In this document: positions 53,029 through 61,370 of the stretch, piece by piece
Layout of the letters: each line of letters begins with the position of its first letter
Position numbering within the stretch: the first letter of the stretch is position 1
NCBI RefSeq assembly: GCF_000020525.1
Contig: NC_011026.1
Span: 838,501 to 902,500, forward strand
Direction: 5' to 3'
Length of the DNA stretch: 64,000 nucleotides
Source: Chloroherpeton thalassium ATCC 35110
Lineage (GTDB): Bacteria > Bacteroidota > Chlorobiia > Chlorobiales > Chloroherpetonaceae
Program-made: the position numbers and the translations under genes
The notes under the pieces: generated by a model
Told to the model about the DNA's origin: nothing
Database searches by the model: none
The model's input: only the letters and a program-made list of their open reading frames with translations

Positions 53029-53949
53029 TTACAAACGACTATAACGACCGTGTTTATATATATTTATAATACTAAAGTAAAATAGCACCATGATCACTAG
53101 CGTAGCAGGAAAAGAGAGCGTTATCAACAACGAAAGATTGTTGGAGAGCAGCAGTAACCAAACGATGCCAATCAGCCCCATTCCCCCGAAAGACGCTGCA
53201 AGCAGCGCGGTTGCTCGTTTTGCACTTTCATCTTTATAGCGCCGAGCTCTTCTATAAATTTTATAGGCCACGAATAAAAACAATCCAATCCAAAGAAACA
53301 AGTGAAGCGAAACGGAATAAGTTAAAAGCAAACTGTTTTGAAAAAAAACCTCGCTCGCCTCAACGATGGAAGTGTTTTCATGGATTCTCAATTGCAGCGT
53401 CTTGTGGAATGGCAACAAAGGAACACCAAAAAAGCGATCGTTGTAGAAAATGGTGAGGAAGAGAAACAGGAAAATGATTCCAGTGACATAATACGTATCG
53501 TAACTCTTTTTTGAGCGGGCAAAAGTTAACCCAAATAAATACCCAAAACAGAGAAACCACAAAAGTGAAATATGCCAACCGAACCAATAAAGAGGAGGAA
53601 AGTAAATGGCGGGGATAATGTTTACAAATGAGAGTGTACCTACAATGAAAAATAAGCCTTTTGATGAAAGCGCTAACGTGGCAAATGTGGCATACATCAA
53701 TGCGCGAGCCTGAAGCTTATCCTTCTTTTTTGTGCGAAGACTTTTCTTATGAAGGATCGCAGCAAAAAAGCCGCCCATTAGCAATATCAAAAGAGCCTCA
53801 AGGAACAAGAAAAAATTTTCACCTGCGGACACCTGCTCTAACCAGAGAGAAACAATAGCTCGATTATTCGTTGATAGCGAGTCTGTTATAGCCGTAGCAC
53901 CCTGAACATATCCTATAAAATCAACAAGCAATGTGCTGCAAGGAAGCAT
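53029..53949 (-). CDS. Polytopic membrane protein of unknown function
   Basis: Protein of 306 residues with about eight hydrophobic segments (roughly 45-65, 85-105, 115-135, 138-160, 175-192, 225-250, 265-285 and 287-300). No catalytic motif is recognised. A soluble loop (about 195-220, with FHKTLQLRIHENTSIVEAS) separates the two halves. It lies 52 bp upstream of purF on the same strand, so it may be cotranscribed, although a link to purine synthesis is not evident. Function unknown. Confidence 0.7.
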   Translation of the reverse strand: MLPCSTLLVDFIGYVQGATAITDSLSTNNRAIVSLWLEQVSAGENFFLFLEALLILLMGGFFAAILHKKSLRTKKKDKLQARALMYATFATLALSSKGLFFIVGTLSFVNIIPAIYFPPLYWFGWHISLLWFLCFGYLFGLTFARSKKSYDTYYVTGIIFLFLFLTIFYNDRFFGVPLLPFHKTLQLRIHENTSIVEASEVFFQNSLLLTYSVSLHLFLWIGLFLFVAYKIYRRARRYKDESAKRATALLAASFGGMGLIGIVWLLLLSNNLSLLITLSFPATLVIMVLFYFSIINIYKHGRYSRL

Positions 53950-54099
53950 TCATTCCATCTTTTTTATTAAAAAATCCGTCTTCTACGCTAAGCAAAAACT
54001 GTTGATTTGAAAGATACCCATTTTTTTTCGGAGTTAAGTAAAATTAAATCGAGAATTCTATCAACTCCATGATGAAGGGCACTTCCAGCCAGCCAGCCG

Positions 54100-55344
54100 T
54101 TACGAATCAACCAACTGAAGCTTGACCAACACAATTTTTGTTTTTGATGCCCGAGCTATGGTAAAAACTTTATTTTCAATTTTAAAAATTTCCCCTTGCT
54201 TCGGAATTCGTCCAATGTGGCTTAAAATATAACCTGCGAGCGTTTCGTATTGCTCTTCCACTGAAAAGCCTAATTTCAATTTTTCATTGATCGTATCAAT
54301 ATCAACCCGCCCACTAACCAAAAAAGTGTTTTCGGATAGCGCATGACAAATTTCATCATCCGATTGGCAATCATTGTGCACATCGCCAATTAGCTCTTCG
54401 ATTAAATCTTCTGAAGTTACCAACCCCGCCGTGCCGCCAAATTCATCCACCACAATGGCCATGTTCATATCTGAATAGCAAAATTCTTGAAGAAGCTCAA
54501 CCGTTTTTTTGGTTTCAGGAACAAATAACGCTTCGCGAAGAACGCTTTTTAACGAGTCCGGCTTCTTAAACAGCTCATACACGGAAACGACACCAATAAT
54601 ATGATCAATCGTGCTTTCATAAACAGGCACTACGGAATACTTCGTTTTTCCGAACACTTTCACCAGTTCGTCAAGCGTGATGGTGGAAGGAACGGCATGA
54701 ATATCTGTTCTCGGAATCATTGATTCTCTTACCTGCACATCGCTAATGGCAAAAATATTAGAGACAATTTCCGAGTCTTTTCGCTCAACTTCTTTCGGCG
54801 TGTAAATTCGATGCAAAATGCGATAATCCAACGCACTTGTGTGATCATTTTGCCCTTTACTCAGCAGGCGAAATAAGGCAACAGCTTGCGATGAAAAAAA
54901 ATGAATCGTTGCAATGAGAGGAGAAAAGAGGATCGAAAAAATCTTGACAAAGGGTGCCAGCACCAATACGGAATATTCTGAGAGTTCTTTAAGCAACAAT
55001 TGCGGAATAATTTTTCCACTCAGAACCAAAGTGATAGATGCAATGGTAATCGCTGCCAAAAACTCCACAGAAAAACAATCATGACCGATCGATGTGCGAT
55101 AAAGCGCAAAAAATAAAGCGGCAAAAATATAGAGAAAAACTTTTTGGCTTAACAGAATTGTTTGAAGCGCTTTATTTATATTTCTCACAAAATGTCCGGC
55201 TAATGCAGCGCCAATAACTCTTTTACGCTCAAAAATTTCCAGCCGGATTTTATTTGCACTCACAAACGAGGTCTCAGCACCAAAAAATAACGCTTGAAAA
55301 AGAAGGGATAGAAGAAAGCCGAAGAGTATTGTCATTTTCGCCAA
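54100..55344 (-). CDS. CNNM/CorC-type CBS-domain membrane protein
   Basis: Protein of 414 residues in the HlyC/CorC group: a DUF21 transmembrane domain (about 1-175, with FFGAETSFVSANKIRLEIF), a CBS pair (about 195-325, entered through VRESMIPRTDIHAVP and containing MAIVVDEFGGTAGLVTSEDLIEELIG), and a C-terminal CorC_HlyC domain (about 335-410). Relatives export or sense Mg2+ or Co2+. The VDEFGGTAGLVT block is diagnostic. It is followed on the minus strand by about 150 bp before the membrane protein gene, and tRNA-Ala lies upstream. Confidence 0.92.
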   Translation of the reverse strand: MAKMTILFGFLLSLLFQALFFGAETSFVSANKIRLEIFERKRVIGAALAGHFVRNINKALQTILLSQKVFLYIFAALFFALYRTSIGHDCFSVEFLAAITIASITLVLSGKIIPQLLLKELSEYSVLVLAPFVKIFSILFSPLIATIHFFSSQAVALFRLLSKGQNDHTSALDYRILHRIYTPKEVERKDSEIVSNIFAISDVQVRESMIPRTDIHAVPSTITLDELVKVFGKTKYSVVPVYESTIDHIIGVVSVYELFKKPDSLKSVLREALFVPETKKTVELLQEFCYSDMNMAIVVDEFGGTAGLVTSEDLIEELIGDVHNDCQSDDEICHALSENTFLVSGRVDIDTINEKLKLGFSVEEQYETLAGYILSHIGRIPKQGEIFKIENKVFTIARASKTKIVLVKLQLVDS

Positions 55345-55400
55345 TGGCAGGAAATCGTCATACAGGGAATCCTAACTAAATGTATGTGTTGGTTTTCTTG

Positions 55401-55473
55401 TGGAGCTAAGGAGACTCGAACTCCTGACCCTTTGCATGCCATGCAAATGCTCTACCAACTGAGCTATAGCCCC
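55401..55473 (-). tRNA. tRNA-Ala (anticodon GGC)
   Basis: Cloverleaf on the minus strand: acceptor GGGGCTA/TAGCTCC with the G3-U70 pair that identifies tRNA-Ala, D-arm AGCTC...GAGC, anticodon loop ATGGCAT with anticodon GGC, T-loop GTTCGAGT. CCA is not encoded, unlike the tRNA-Arg in this window. Discriminator base A. Confidence 0.95.
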
Positions 55474-55587
55474 ATGTGATTAAGGAGCGCTATTATACAA
55501 AAATTGTATTAATTTAACAAAACACTGTTTTCTAAAAATCTTTCAATTCGCTTACCCTAAAAAGCAAAATTAATTAGAATTACTGGC

Positions 55588-56454
55588 ATGAATATCGGTT
55601 ATGTTGTCAAAGAAAGTTTTTCAGGATTTAAACGAGCAAAGCTGGCAACGTTTGTGTCAGTAGTAACCGTTACCATCTCGCTGATTTTACTGGGCATATT
55701 TGCTCTGTTGAGTTTAAGTTTTTTTCAGGTGCTTAGTGAAGTTCGCAGTCGCGTGGAGCTTGAAGCATTTCTATCGGAAACCGTTACGGCGCAAGAGGCG
55801 CAAGAATTGCAGCAAAAACTCACAGCCATCCCAGCTGTGAAAGAAACCAAATACATCTCCAAAGAAGACGCTGCGCTTCTTTTTCATCAAGAATTTGGGG
55901 AGGATATTCAAAGTGTTTTAGGAACAAATCCGCTTCCGACATCTATCAAAATTCTGTTGAACGCCTCACATGCCACGCTGGATAGCTTAGACTTGTTTAT
56001 TCCCAAAATCGAAGCGCTGCCTGGCATTTCAGAAATTAAGTACAACAAAGAATTTCTATCCGGCATTGACAAAAACGCTCGACTCATTACCTACATTACT
56101 GCTGGCGTTGGCTTTTTTATCTCATTAGCGTCCATTGCCTTAGTGTCAAATACCATTCGGTTAACGATCCATGCAAAACGGCAAATGCTCAAAACGATGG
56201 AATTGGTTGGCGCAACGCCCTCATTTATTCGTCTACCTTTTCTGATAGAAGGGGCATGGCAAGGCATTTTTGGAGGCGCGCTCGCTGTTCTTATGATATT
56301 TTTATTAGTCGAATTCGTTGTTTGGGAATATGATAAATCCATTTATACTGTCTTTGTAGAGCCTGCACGTATCATGTATCCTGTTTTAGCGCTTTCTGGC
56401 TTTTTGCTTGGCCTTGCTGGCAGTAGCCTTTCAGTACGAAAGTTCATTCGTTAG
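55588..56454 (+). CDS. ftsX: Cell division permease FtsX
   Basis: Membrane protein of 288 residues with the FtsX layout: one transmembrane helix (about 22-48), an extracytoplasmic domain (50-165, with VELEAFLSETVTAQEAQEL and YISKEDAALLFHQEFGEDI), then three helices (about 170-195, 215-245, 260-283). It pairs with the FtsE ATPase to activate peptidoglycan hydrolases at division; ftsE is not in the window. RLTIHAKRQMLKTMELVGATPSFIRLPFLIEG is the typical cytoplasmic and membrane signature. Confidence 0.93.
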   Translation: MNIGYVVKESFSGFKRAKLATFVSVVTVTISLILLGIFALLSLSFFQVLSEVRSRVELEAFLSETVTAQEAQELQQKLTAIPAVKETKYISKEDAALLFHQEFGEDIQSVLGTNPLPTSIKILLNASHATLDSLDLFIPKIEALPGISEIKYNKEFLSGIDKNARLITYITAGVGFFISLASIALVSNTIRLTIHAKRQMLKTMELVGATPSFIRLPFLIEGAWQGIFGGALAVLMIFLLVEFVVWEYDKSIYTVFVEPARIMYPVLALSGFLLGLAGSSLSVRKFIR

Positions 56455-56495
56455 CTTCACAAGTCCATCGTTTTTACGCACAAACCTGAAGCTTA

Positions 56496-56511
56496 CGTGA
56501 CAACTGTCACA
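56496..56511. promoter_or_regulatory. CRP/FNR-like palindrome upstream of the secreted-protein locus
   Basis: CGTGA-CAACTG-TCACA matches the CRP/FNR-family half-site spacing TGTGA-N6-TCACA at 9 of 10 positions. It lies 79 bp before the ATG at 56590, with AT-rich promoter-like sequence between. Seen by eye only. Confidence 0.4.
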
Positions 56512-56589
56512 TGAAAGCGCCGCCGTTAATAAGTATTTTAAATAATAAATTTCAAGCTTTTTCAATTTTTACCTGTATAGGGGGAAAAA

Positions 56590-57732
56590 ATGTTTGCAAG
56601 AAAAATTTTCATGGTAATAGGCATGGTTCTATGCCTTTACGCTACCAGTTTCGCCCAAAAAGGCACGATTACGGGCGGCTTGGTTGGCGATCCCAGGGTT
56701 ATTTATTTAGCCGACATTATAAAAATCGGCGATCAAGTCAGCTTAGGTGGAACTGCAAAAGATATCTTTCGTGTGACCATCACCAACAACACAACAAACG
56801 AACCGCTTGGCCTTGTGCTTGAATTCTACAAAGACGGTTCGCTCATCGCACATGGCGAATCCAAGAAGTTGGTTTATAAAAAAACATTCACCATTACAAA
56901 TAATAACATCAAACAGAGCCCTTATAGTCTTAGCAATTTTGAATTTGACAAACAGGCTCTGGAGAACATAACCGGTATTAGTTTTGAGAGCAGCGGTCCT
57001 GGAAATGTTAATATTCCAACGACATTGCCTTCTGGCATTTACATGTTTAAACTTTCGCTGAAAGATCAAAACGCCATGGAGGTGTCTGGCAGCCTTTGCA
57101 CAATAGTTCTTACGATCACGAACCCAACGGGCTATATCTCACTGCTGGGTCCCGGAAATCCGGTTTCGTTTAATGAGCCCCAAGTCATTAATAACGCGTT
57201 CCCAACCTTTTCATGGCAAGGCGATGCCCAAGAATACATTATTGAAGTCTACGAACGCGTGAAAGGTCGCCAGGAGTCCTTTACTGAAGTTCTCGGCAAC
57301 AACCGGCACTTTTTCAAAGAGCATGTTCTTGGACAATCAATCCAATTTGATGGCGCGAGCGGGACACGCCCATTTGTGTCAGGAAATACTTACTTCTGGC
57401 GCGTGACTTCCGTTGTAGAAGTTGGTGGCCGCGACAACCCAACCAAAACTTGGTCTGAGCCCTTCTTCTTCACCTACGTTGAGCCCGGCGCCAACCTTGA
57501 TAATGGCGGCGTTGCCTCAGATGACCAACTCATGGCTATGGTAAAAGACATGCTGGGAGCACTGGGTATTGATCCCGTTTGGTTAAGAAGCAAAGAAACT
57601 ACTTTCATTTCATTTGAGGGAAAAGTTTTCTTTAATGACTCCGAAAAGCCACAGAACTACTCGAACAACACGAACTTAAACGACTTGGTTGAAGCGCTTC
57701 GTCAGCTCCTCAAAAATAAAGGTGCATATTAA
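56590..57732 (+). CDS. Secreted beta-rich protein, paralogue A (unknown function)
   Basis: Protein of 380 residues with a signal peptide (FMVIGMVLCLYATSFAQ, cleavage after Ala near 22). Two beta-rich domains follow. The first, about 25-180, contains DIFRVTITNNTTNEPLGLVLEFYKDG and ends TITNPTGYISLLGPGNPV. The second, about 185-305, is Fn3-like: PTFSWQGDAQEYIIEVYE, NTYFWRVTSVVEVGG, SEPFFFTYV. The C-terminal 70 residues (MLGALGIDPVWLRSKETTFISFEGK...LVEALRQLL) are conserved in the paralogue at 58.7 kb. A GGGGG run lies before the ATG. Probably periplasmic or surface-exposed; not recognised beyond that. The FecR-domain gene begins 61 bp after its stop. Confidence 0.8.
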   Translation: MFARKIFMVIGMVLCLYATSFAQKGTITGGLVGDPRVIYLADIIKIGDQVSLGGTAKDIFRVTITNNTTNEPLGLVLEFYKDGSLIAHGESKKLVYKKTFTITNNNIKQSPYSLSNFEFDKQALENITGISFESSGPGNVNIPTTLPSGIYMFKLSLKDQNAMEVSGSLCTIVLTITNPTGYISLLGPGNPVSFNEPQVINNAFPTFSWQGDAQEYIIEVYERVKGRQESFTEVLGNNRHFFKEHVLGQSIQFDGASGTRPFVSGNTYFWRVTSVVEVGGRDNPTKTWSEPFFFTYVEPGANLDNGGVASDDQLMAMVKDMLGALGIDPVWLRSKETTFISFEGKVFFNDSEKPQNYSNNTNLNDLVEALRQLLKNKGAY

Positions 57733-57793
57733 TAAACTGTCTGTATTTCAACTGAAAACAAAGAAACAGGTTAAACCCAAAATTGAAGAAATC

Positions 57794-58507
57794 ATGAAAA
57801 GAATTATTCCGATAATCTTGTTTCTGGTTGTGGGCGCTTATGTGACCTATGCTGGAAATTTTTTCGAGGATGAAAAATCCACTACGCTTGCCATTGTTTT
57901 GAAAGCCATCAAACAAGTTGATTTCAAAAAAGATGGCAATAGCGACTGGGAAGAAGCCAAACGCGGACAGCGATTAAAAGGCGGCGATGCTCTAAAAACA
58001 GGCGATCTTTCCTCGTCGATTCTTAAATTTGTAGATGGCTCTATTGTTCGCCTACGCCAAAAGACGGAAGTCGTTATCCGAGGCGAAAAAGACGGAAAAA
58101 TGATGAATAAAGATGTTGCGATAGAATATGGCGATCTCGGATTTAACGTTCAAAAACGCCCCGGAGAGCAATTCCGATTTTCTTCACCCACAGCGGTGGC
58201 GTCGATTAAAGGCACAGAAGGCGTCATGCTGGTAGGCGAAGATAAAACCACTTTGATTATTACAAAATCTTCCTTTAAAATCGCTGCTGCGTTCCAAGCA
58301 TTAATGGGATCAAAGCAAAGCGTGGATGTTGGTCCTGGAGAAAAAGCAACTGCTCTAAAAAATGGTGAGGTTATCAAAGTTGCTTTAACAAAAGAAGACC
58401 AAGAGCTCGTGGAAAAACTTCTTGAAGCGTCTCGCGAAACAAAAGATGAACTGCTTATTAAATTCCGCGACGCTGATGGCAAGATGAAAGAAATAGAAAT
58501 CAAATAA
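57794..58507 (+). CDS. FecR-domain secreted protein
   Basis: Protein of 237 residues with an N-terminal signal or anchor (KRIIPIILFLVVGAYVTYA) and a FecR-like domain (about 45-190): LKTGDLSSSILKFVDGSIVRLRQKTEVVIRG, GDLGFNVQ, AVASIKGTEGVMLVGED, VDVGPGEKATALKNGE. The C-terminus is charged and helical. FecR domains are beta-solenoid-like envelope modules; outside iron-uptake systems they accompany surface proteins. No sigma factor or TonB receptor gene is adjacent, so this is not a classical FecIR system. The ATG at 57794 begins the signal peptide. It lies between the two paralogous secreted-protein genes and ends before the first copy of their shared terminator. Confidence 0.85.
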   Translation: MKRIIPIILFLVVGAYVTYAGNFFEDEKSTTLAIVLKAIKQVDFKKDGNSDWEEAKRGQRLKGGDALKTGDLSSSILKFVDGSIVRLRQKTEVVIRGEKDGKMMNKDVAIEYGDLGFNVQKRPGEQFRFSSPTAVASIKGTEGVMLVGEDKTTLIITKSSFKIAAAFQALMGSKQSVDVGPGEKATALKNGEVIKVALTKEDQELVEKLLEASRETKDELLIKFRDADGKMKEIEIK

Positions 58508-58526
58508 CAGCCCACCTGAATTGAAG

Positions 58527-58565
58527 CAAAAGCGCCCATGAGTTCTCTCATCGGCGCTTTTGTTT
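58527..58565 (+). terminator. Terminator of the FecR gene (copy 1 of a duplicated hairpin)
   Basis: AAAAGCGCC-C-ATGAG (58529-58542) pairs with CTCAT-C-GGCGCTTTT (58546 onward) with one C-C mismatch and a TTCT loop; TGTTT follows. The same sequence recurs at 60262-60297. Confidence 0.85.
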
Positions 58566-58703
58566 ATGCTCTTTTTGAACCCTAATTAATTGGCAGCGTT
58601 CTTGCTATTTGTTTCCGTTAAGCTCAAACCCGCTAACTTAACTTTCCGCAGCCATGTTTTTTTTTAACTAAAACCCACCGATGCCCAAACAAAGGAGGCG
58701 ATT

Positions 58704-60242
58704 ATGTTTTTTAAAAAAATTACCGCTTTAGTTTATCTACTTACCTGTTTTTACACTTTATCTTTTGCGCAACTTAAAGGAAGTCTTTCTGGTGGAATGG
58801 TTGGAAGTCCCAAAATGGTGTATTTAGCCGACATTCTAAAAATGAACGATCAAGTCCGTTCAGGCGGAAGTGGAACAACATCGCTTGATCTGTTCCGTGT
58901 CACGATCCAAAACAACACAGAGAAAGAAAAATTAGCCTATGTACTCGAATTTTTCAAAGATGGTGAATTGCTGGTTGAGGGAGGATCTTCATTTATATAT
59001 ACGAAAAGCTTTACGATTACAAACAATAACGTAAAGAACAGCCCTTACCGACTACGGAGCTTTGAACTAAATAAAGAAATTGTTGAAAAAATAACCGGAC
59101 AAAGTTATAGCAGATTTGGCTCAGACGTCAATGTGCCTACATATATGCCATCTGGTGTTTACACCTTTAAAATGTGGCTGAAAGACGCAAATGGTAATGT
59201 AGCTTCAAACGTTATACTGGCAGTTCTAACCATTACCAATCCCACAGGTTATGTTACGTTACTAAGTCCTGGGAATCCCGTTGGCTTTGGAACACCGGAA
59301 TCCATTAACAATCCGCTGCCTTTTTTCCAATGGCAAGGCGATGCTCAAGAGTATATCATTGAAGTTTATGAGCAAGTAGAAGGCCGACAAAGCACTTTTA
59401 CAGAGGCAATTGGCAATACGCCGCATTTTAAAAAATCCGGCATTCTTTCTACATCTATTCAATTTGATGGCGGAAGTGGAACCAGAACGTTTACTTCGGG
59501 AAATACCTATTACTGGCGAGTTACTTCGGTTATAGAAATTGGCGGTCGCATCACACAGAAAAAAACTCAGTCTGAGCCATTTGCCTTTATTTATGTTGCG
59601 CCTGGGGACAACATTGCCAGTACGTTGCCCACCGATGATTTTTCATTTGACGACTCCGCTGATGAAAGTTCGGAGGAAAGCTCCGATGAATCTTCCGATG
59701 AAAGCTCCGATGAAAGCTCCGACGAAAGTTCGGAGGAAAGCTCCGACGAAAGTTCGGAGGAAAGCTCCGACGAAAGTTCGGACGAAAGCTCGGAGGAAAG
59801 CTCCGATGAAAGCTCTGATGAATCTTCTGACGAAAGTTCGGAGGAAAGCTCCGATGAATCTTCTGACGAAAGCTCGGAGGAAAGCTCCGATGAATCTTCT
59901 GACGAAAGCTCGGAGGAAAGCTCCGATGAATCTTCTGATGAATCTTCTGACGAAAGTTCGGAGGAACAATCAAATAATGCAAAATTGGCCAAAAAGCTCC
60001 TTAAAGTAAAAGAAATACTTGGGTCGTTAGGGATTAATGCAAAGTGGCTTACAGACAAAAAAATATCGTTCGAAAGTTTCAGTGGAAAAATATCATTTCG
60101 TGACCCGAGCAATTCAAACAAAACAATTCCGCAAACCTACATAGAAAACACAAACATAGACGACTTAATCGAAGCACTCAATCAATTGCTTGCAAATAAA
60201 GGCCTCTCAACAAAAGCTTCTGCTGAGAAGCAAACTATGTGA
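58704..60242 (+). CDS. Secreted beta-rich protein, paralogue B with acidic Ser repeats
   Basis: Protein of 512 residues with a signal peptide (ALVYLLTCFYTLSFAQ). Its two beta-rich domains and C-terminal helical domain align with paralogue A along their whole length (for example GSLSGGMVGSPKMVYLADILK, TITNPTGYVTLLSPGNPV, WQGDAQEYIIEVYE, WRVTSVIEIGGR, LGSLGINAKWL, LIEALNQLL). Between the Fn3-like domain and the C-terminal domain, where A has only a short link, B has about 104 residues of DESS/EESS tetrapeptides. This strongly acidic, serine-rich linker resembles SD-repeat stalks of surface proteins and could bind Ca2+ or be modified (inference). GGAGG lies 9 nt upstream of the ATG. Confidence 0.82.
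   Translation: MFFKKITALVYLLTCFYTLSFAQLKGSLSGGMVGSPKMVYLADILKMNDQVRSGGSGTTSLDLFRVTIQNNTEKEKLAYVLEFFKDGELLVEGGSSFIYTKSFTITNNNVKNSPYRLRSFELNKEIVEKITGQSYSRFGSDVNVPTYMPSGVYTFKMWLKDANGNVASNVILAVLTITNPTGYVTLLSPGNPVGFGTPESINNPLPFFQWQGDAQEYIIEVYEQVEGRQSTFTEAIGNTPHFKKSGILSTSIQFDGGSGTRTFTSGNTYYWRVTSVIEIGGRITQKKTQSEPFAFIYVAPGDNIASTLPTDDFSFDDSADESSEESSDESSDESSDESSDESSEESSDESSEESSDESSDESSEESSDESSDESSDESSEESSDESSDESSEESSDESSDESSEESSDESSDESSDESSEEQSNNAKLAKKLLKVKEILGSLGINAKWLTDKKISFESFSGKISFRDPSNSNKTIPQTYIENTNIDDLIEALNQLLANKGLSTKASAEKQTM
59661..59972 (+). repeat. 12-bp tandem coding repeat (about 26 units)
   Basis: Units encode DESS or EESS, written with several codon variants (GAAAGCTCCGAT, GAATCTTCCGAT, GAAAGTTCGGAG). 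EESS units recur every third or fourth unit, giving a loose 36-48 bp higher-order period. The last unit is EEQS. Copy number is likely to vary between strains. Confidence 0.92.
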
Positions 60243-60261
60243 ATCTAAGTTATTAAATATG

Positions 60262-60297
60262 AAAGCGCCCATGAGTTCTCTCATCGGCGCTTTTGTT
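60262..60297 (+). terminator. Terminator of paralogue B (copy 2 of the duplicated hairpin)
   Basis: Same hairpin and loop as at 58527-58565, including the C-C mismatch; TTTTGTTTG follows. It lies 19 bp after the stop codon. Confidence 0.85.
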
Positions 60298-60324
60298 TGT
60301 TTACACGCCGCTAAAAAATTGAAA

Positions 60325-61285
60325 ATGGATTTATCTGATAAAATTAAATTGCTTGGCAAAAAAAATTGGATTTGACGCCATTGGCATCGTGCCCGTCGCG
60401 GCACTCGGCTCGGAAGCGCGCGCATTTGAACAATGGCTCCAACAAGACTTTCACGGCGATATGCGCTACATGAAGAACCATTTTGAAAAACGCGTGTCGC
60501 CCGACTTATTATTTCCCGGCGCGAAAACCGTGATTTCTTGCGCTGTCAATTATTTCCATCGTGATAAAAAAGCTTCGCAAAACGGCAAAATTTCCATTTA
60601 TGCGCAAAGTTTGGATTATCATTTTGTAGTGAAACAAATGCTCAACGAGCTTTTAGAGGAACTTCAAAAGATTATCGGGCAAGTTCAAGGGCAAGCGATT
60701 GTCGACACAGCGCCATTTATGGATAAAGTCTGGGCTGTTCGCGCCGGGATTGGCTGGCGCGGAAAGCACACAAACTTAATTAATCGAAAAATTGGTTCTT
60801 ATTTTTTTATCGGCTCTCTTTTGCTTGACGCCGCTATTCCTTCGAACGATTCGGCACAGCGCAATTTTTGCGGTTCTTGCACGGCCTGCATCGATAGTTG
60901 CCCGACAAAAGCGATTGTAGCGCCGTATCAAATTGACGCACGAAAATGTATTGCCTATTTAAATATTGAATCAAAACCTGATTTCAACGAAGCGGAAAAA
61001 AAAATGCTCGGCGAGTGGCTATTTGGCTGCGACATTTGCCAACAAGTTTGCCCATGGAATCGCTTTGTTCAAGAAACCAAAAATTCTTTACTCCAGCCAA
61101 AAAAAGACCTTGCGAACCTTCAAACTCAAGATTTTCTTCAACTTACAAAATCCAGCTTTAAGACACTTTTCAACGACACGGTCATCTTCAGAACCGGCTT
61201 GCGGCGCATGAAACGCAATGCAACTGCGGTTTCTGAAAATATCAAAACGCGCAATTTTGGCTCAGCAGAAGATTCTGCCACTTGA
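60325..61285 (+). CDS. queG: Epoxyqueuosine reductase, with apparent frameshift near the start
   Basis: Last enzyme of queuosine synthesis, reducing epoxyqueuosine in tRNA. The main frame (60353-61285, 310 residues from a TTG) has the cobalamin/active-site region, two [4Fe-4S] motifs (CGSCTACIDSCP and CDICQQVCP) and normal length. However, the ATG at 60325 opens a natural N-terminus (MDLSDKIKLLGKK) in another frame and runs into an A8 tract (60358-60365). One base fewer would join it exactly to IGFDAIGIVPVAALG. So either the gene begins at TTG 60353, or one A is extra (sequence error, mutation or slippage). No ribosome-binding site decides between them. Confidence 0.88.
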
Positions 61286-61370
61286 GCAAACTGAAGGATT
61301 AGGGCAATGCTGGTATTTTTTTTATCTTTTACCTTAAATTTTCCATCCGAATAAAATATCCGTAGTACTC

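Noticed and set aside
59587..60121. Minus-strand repeat frames opposite the acidic Ser repeat
   Set aside because: Two frames (131 and 176 codons) are open only because the 12-bp repeat lacks stops in several frames; paralogue A shows that the plus-strand frame is the real gene.
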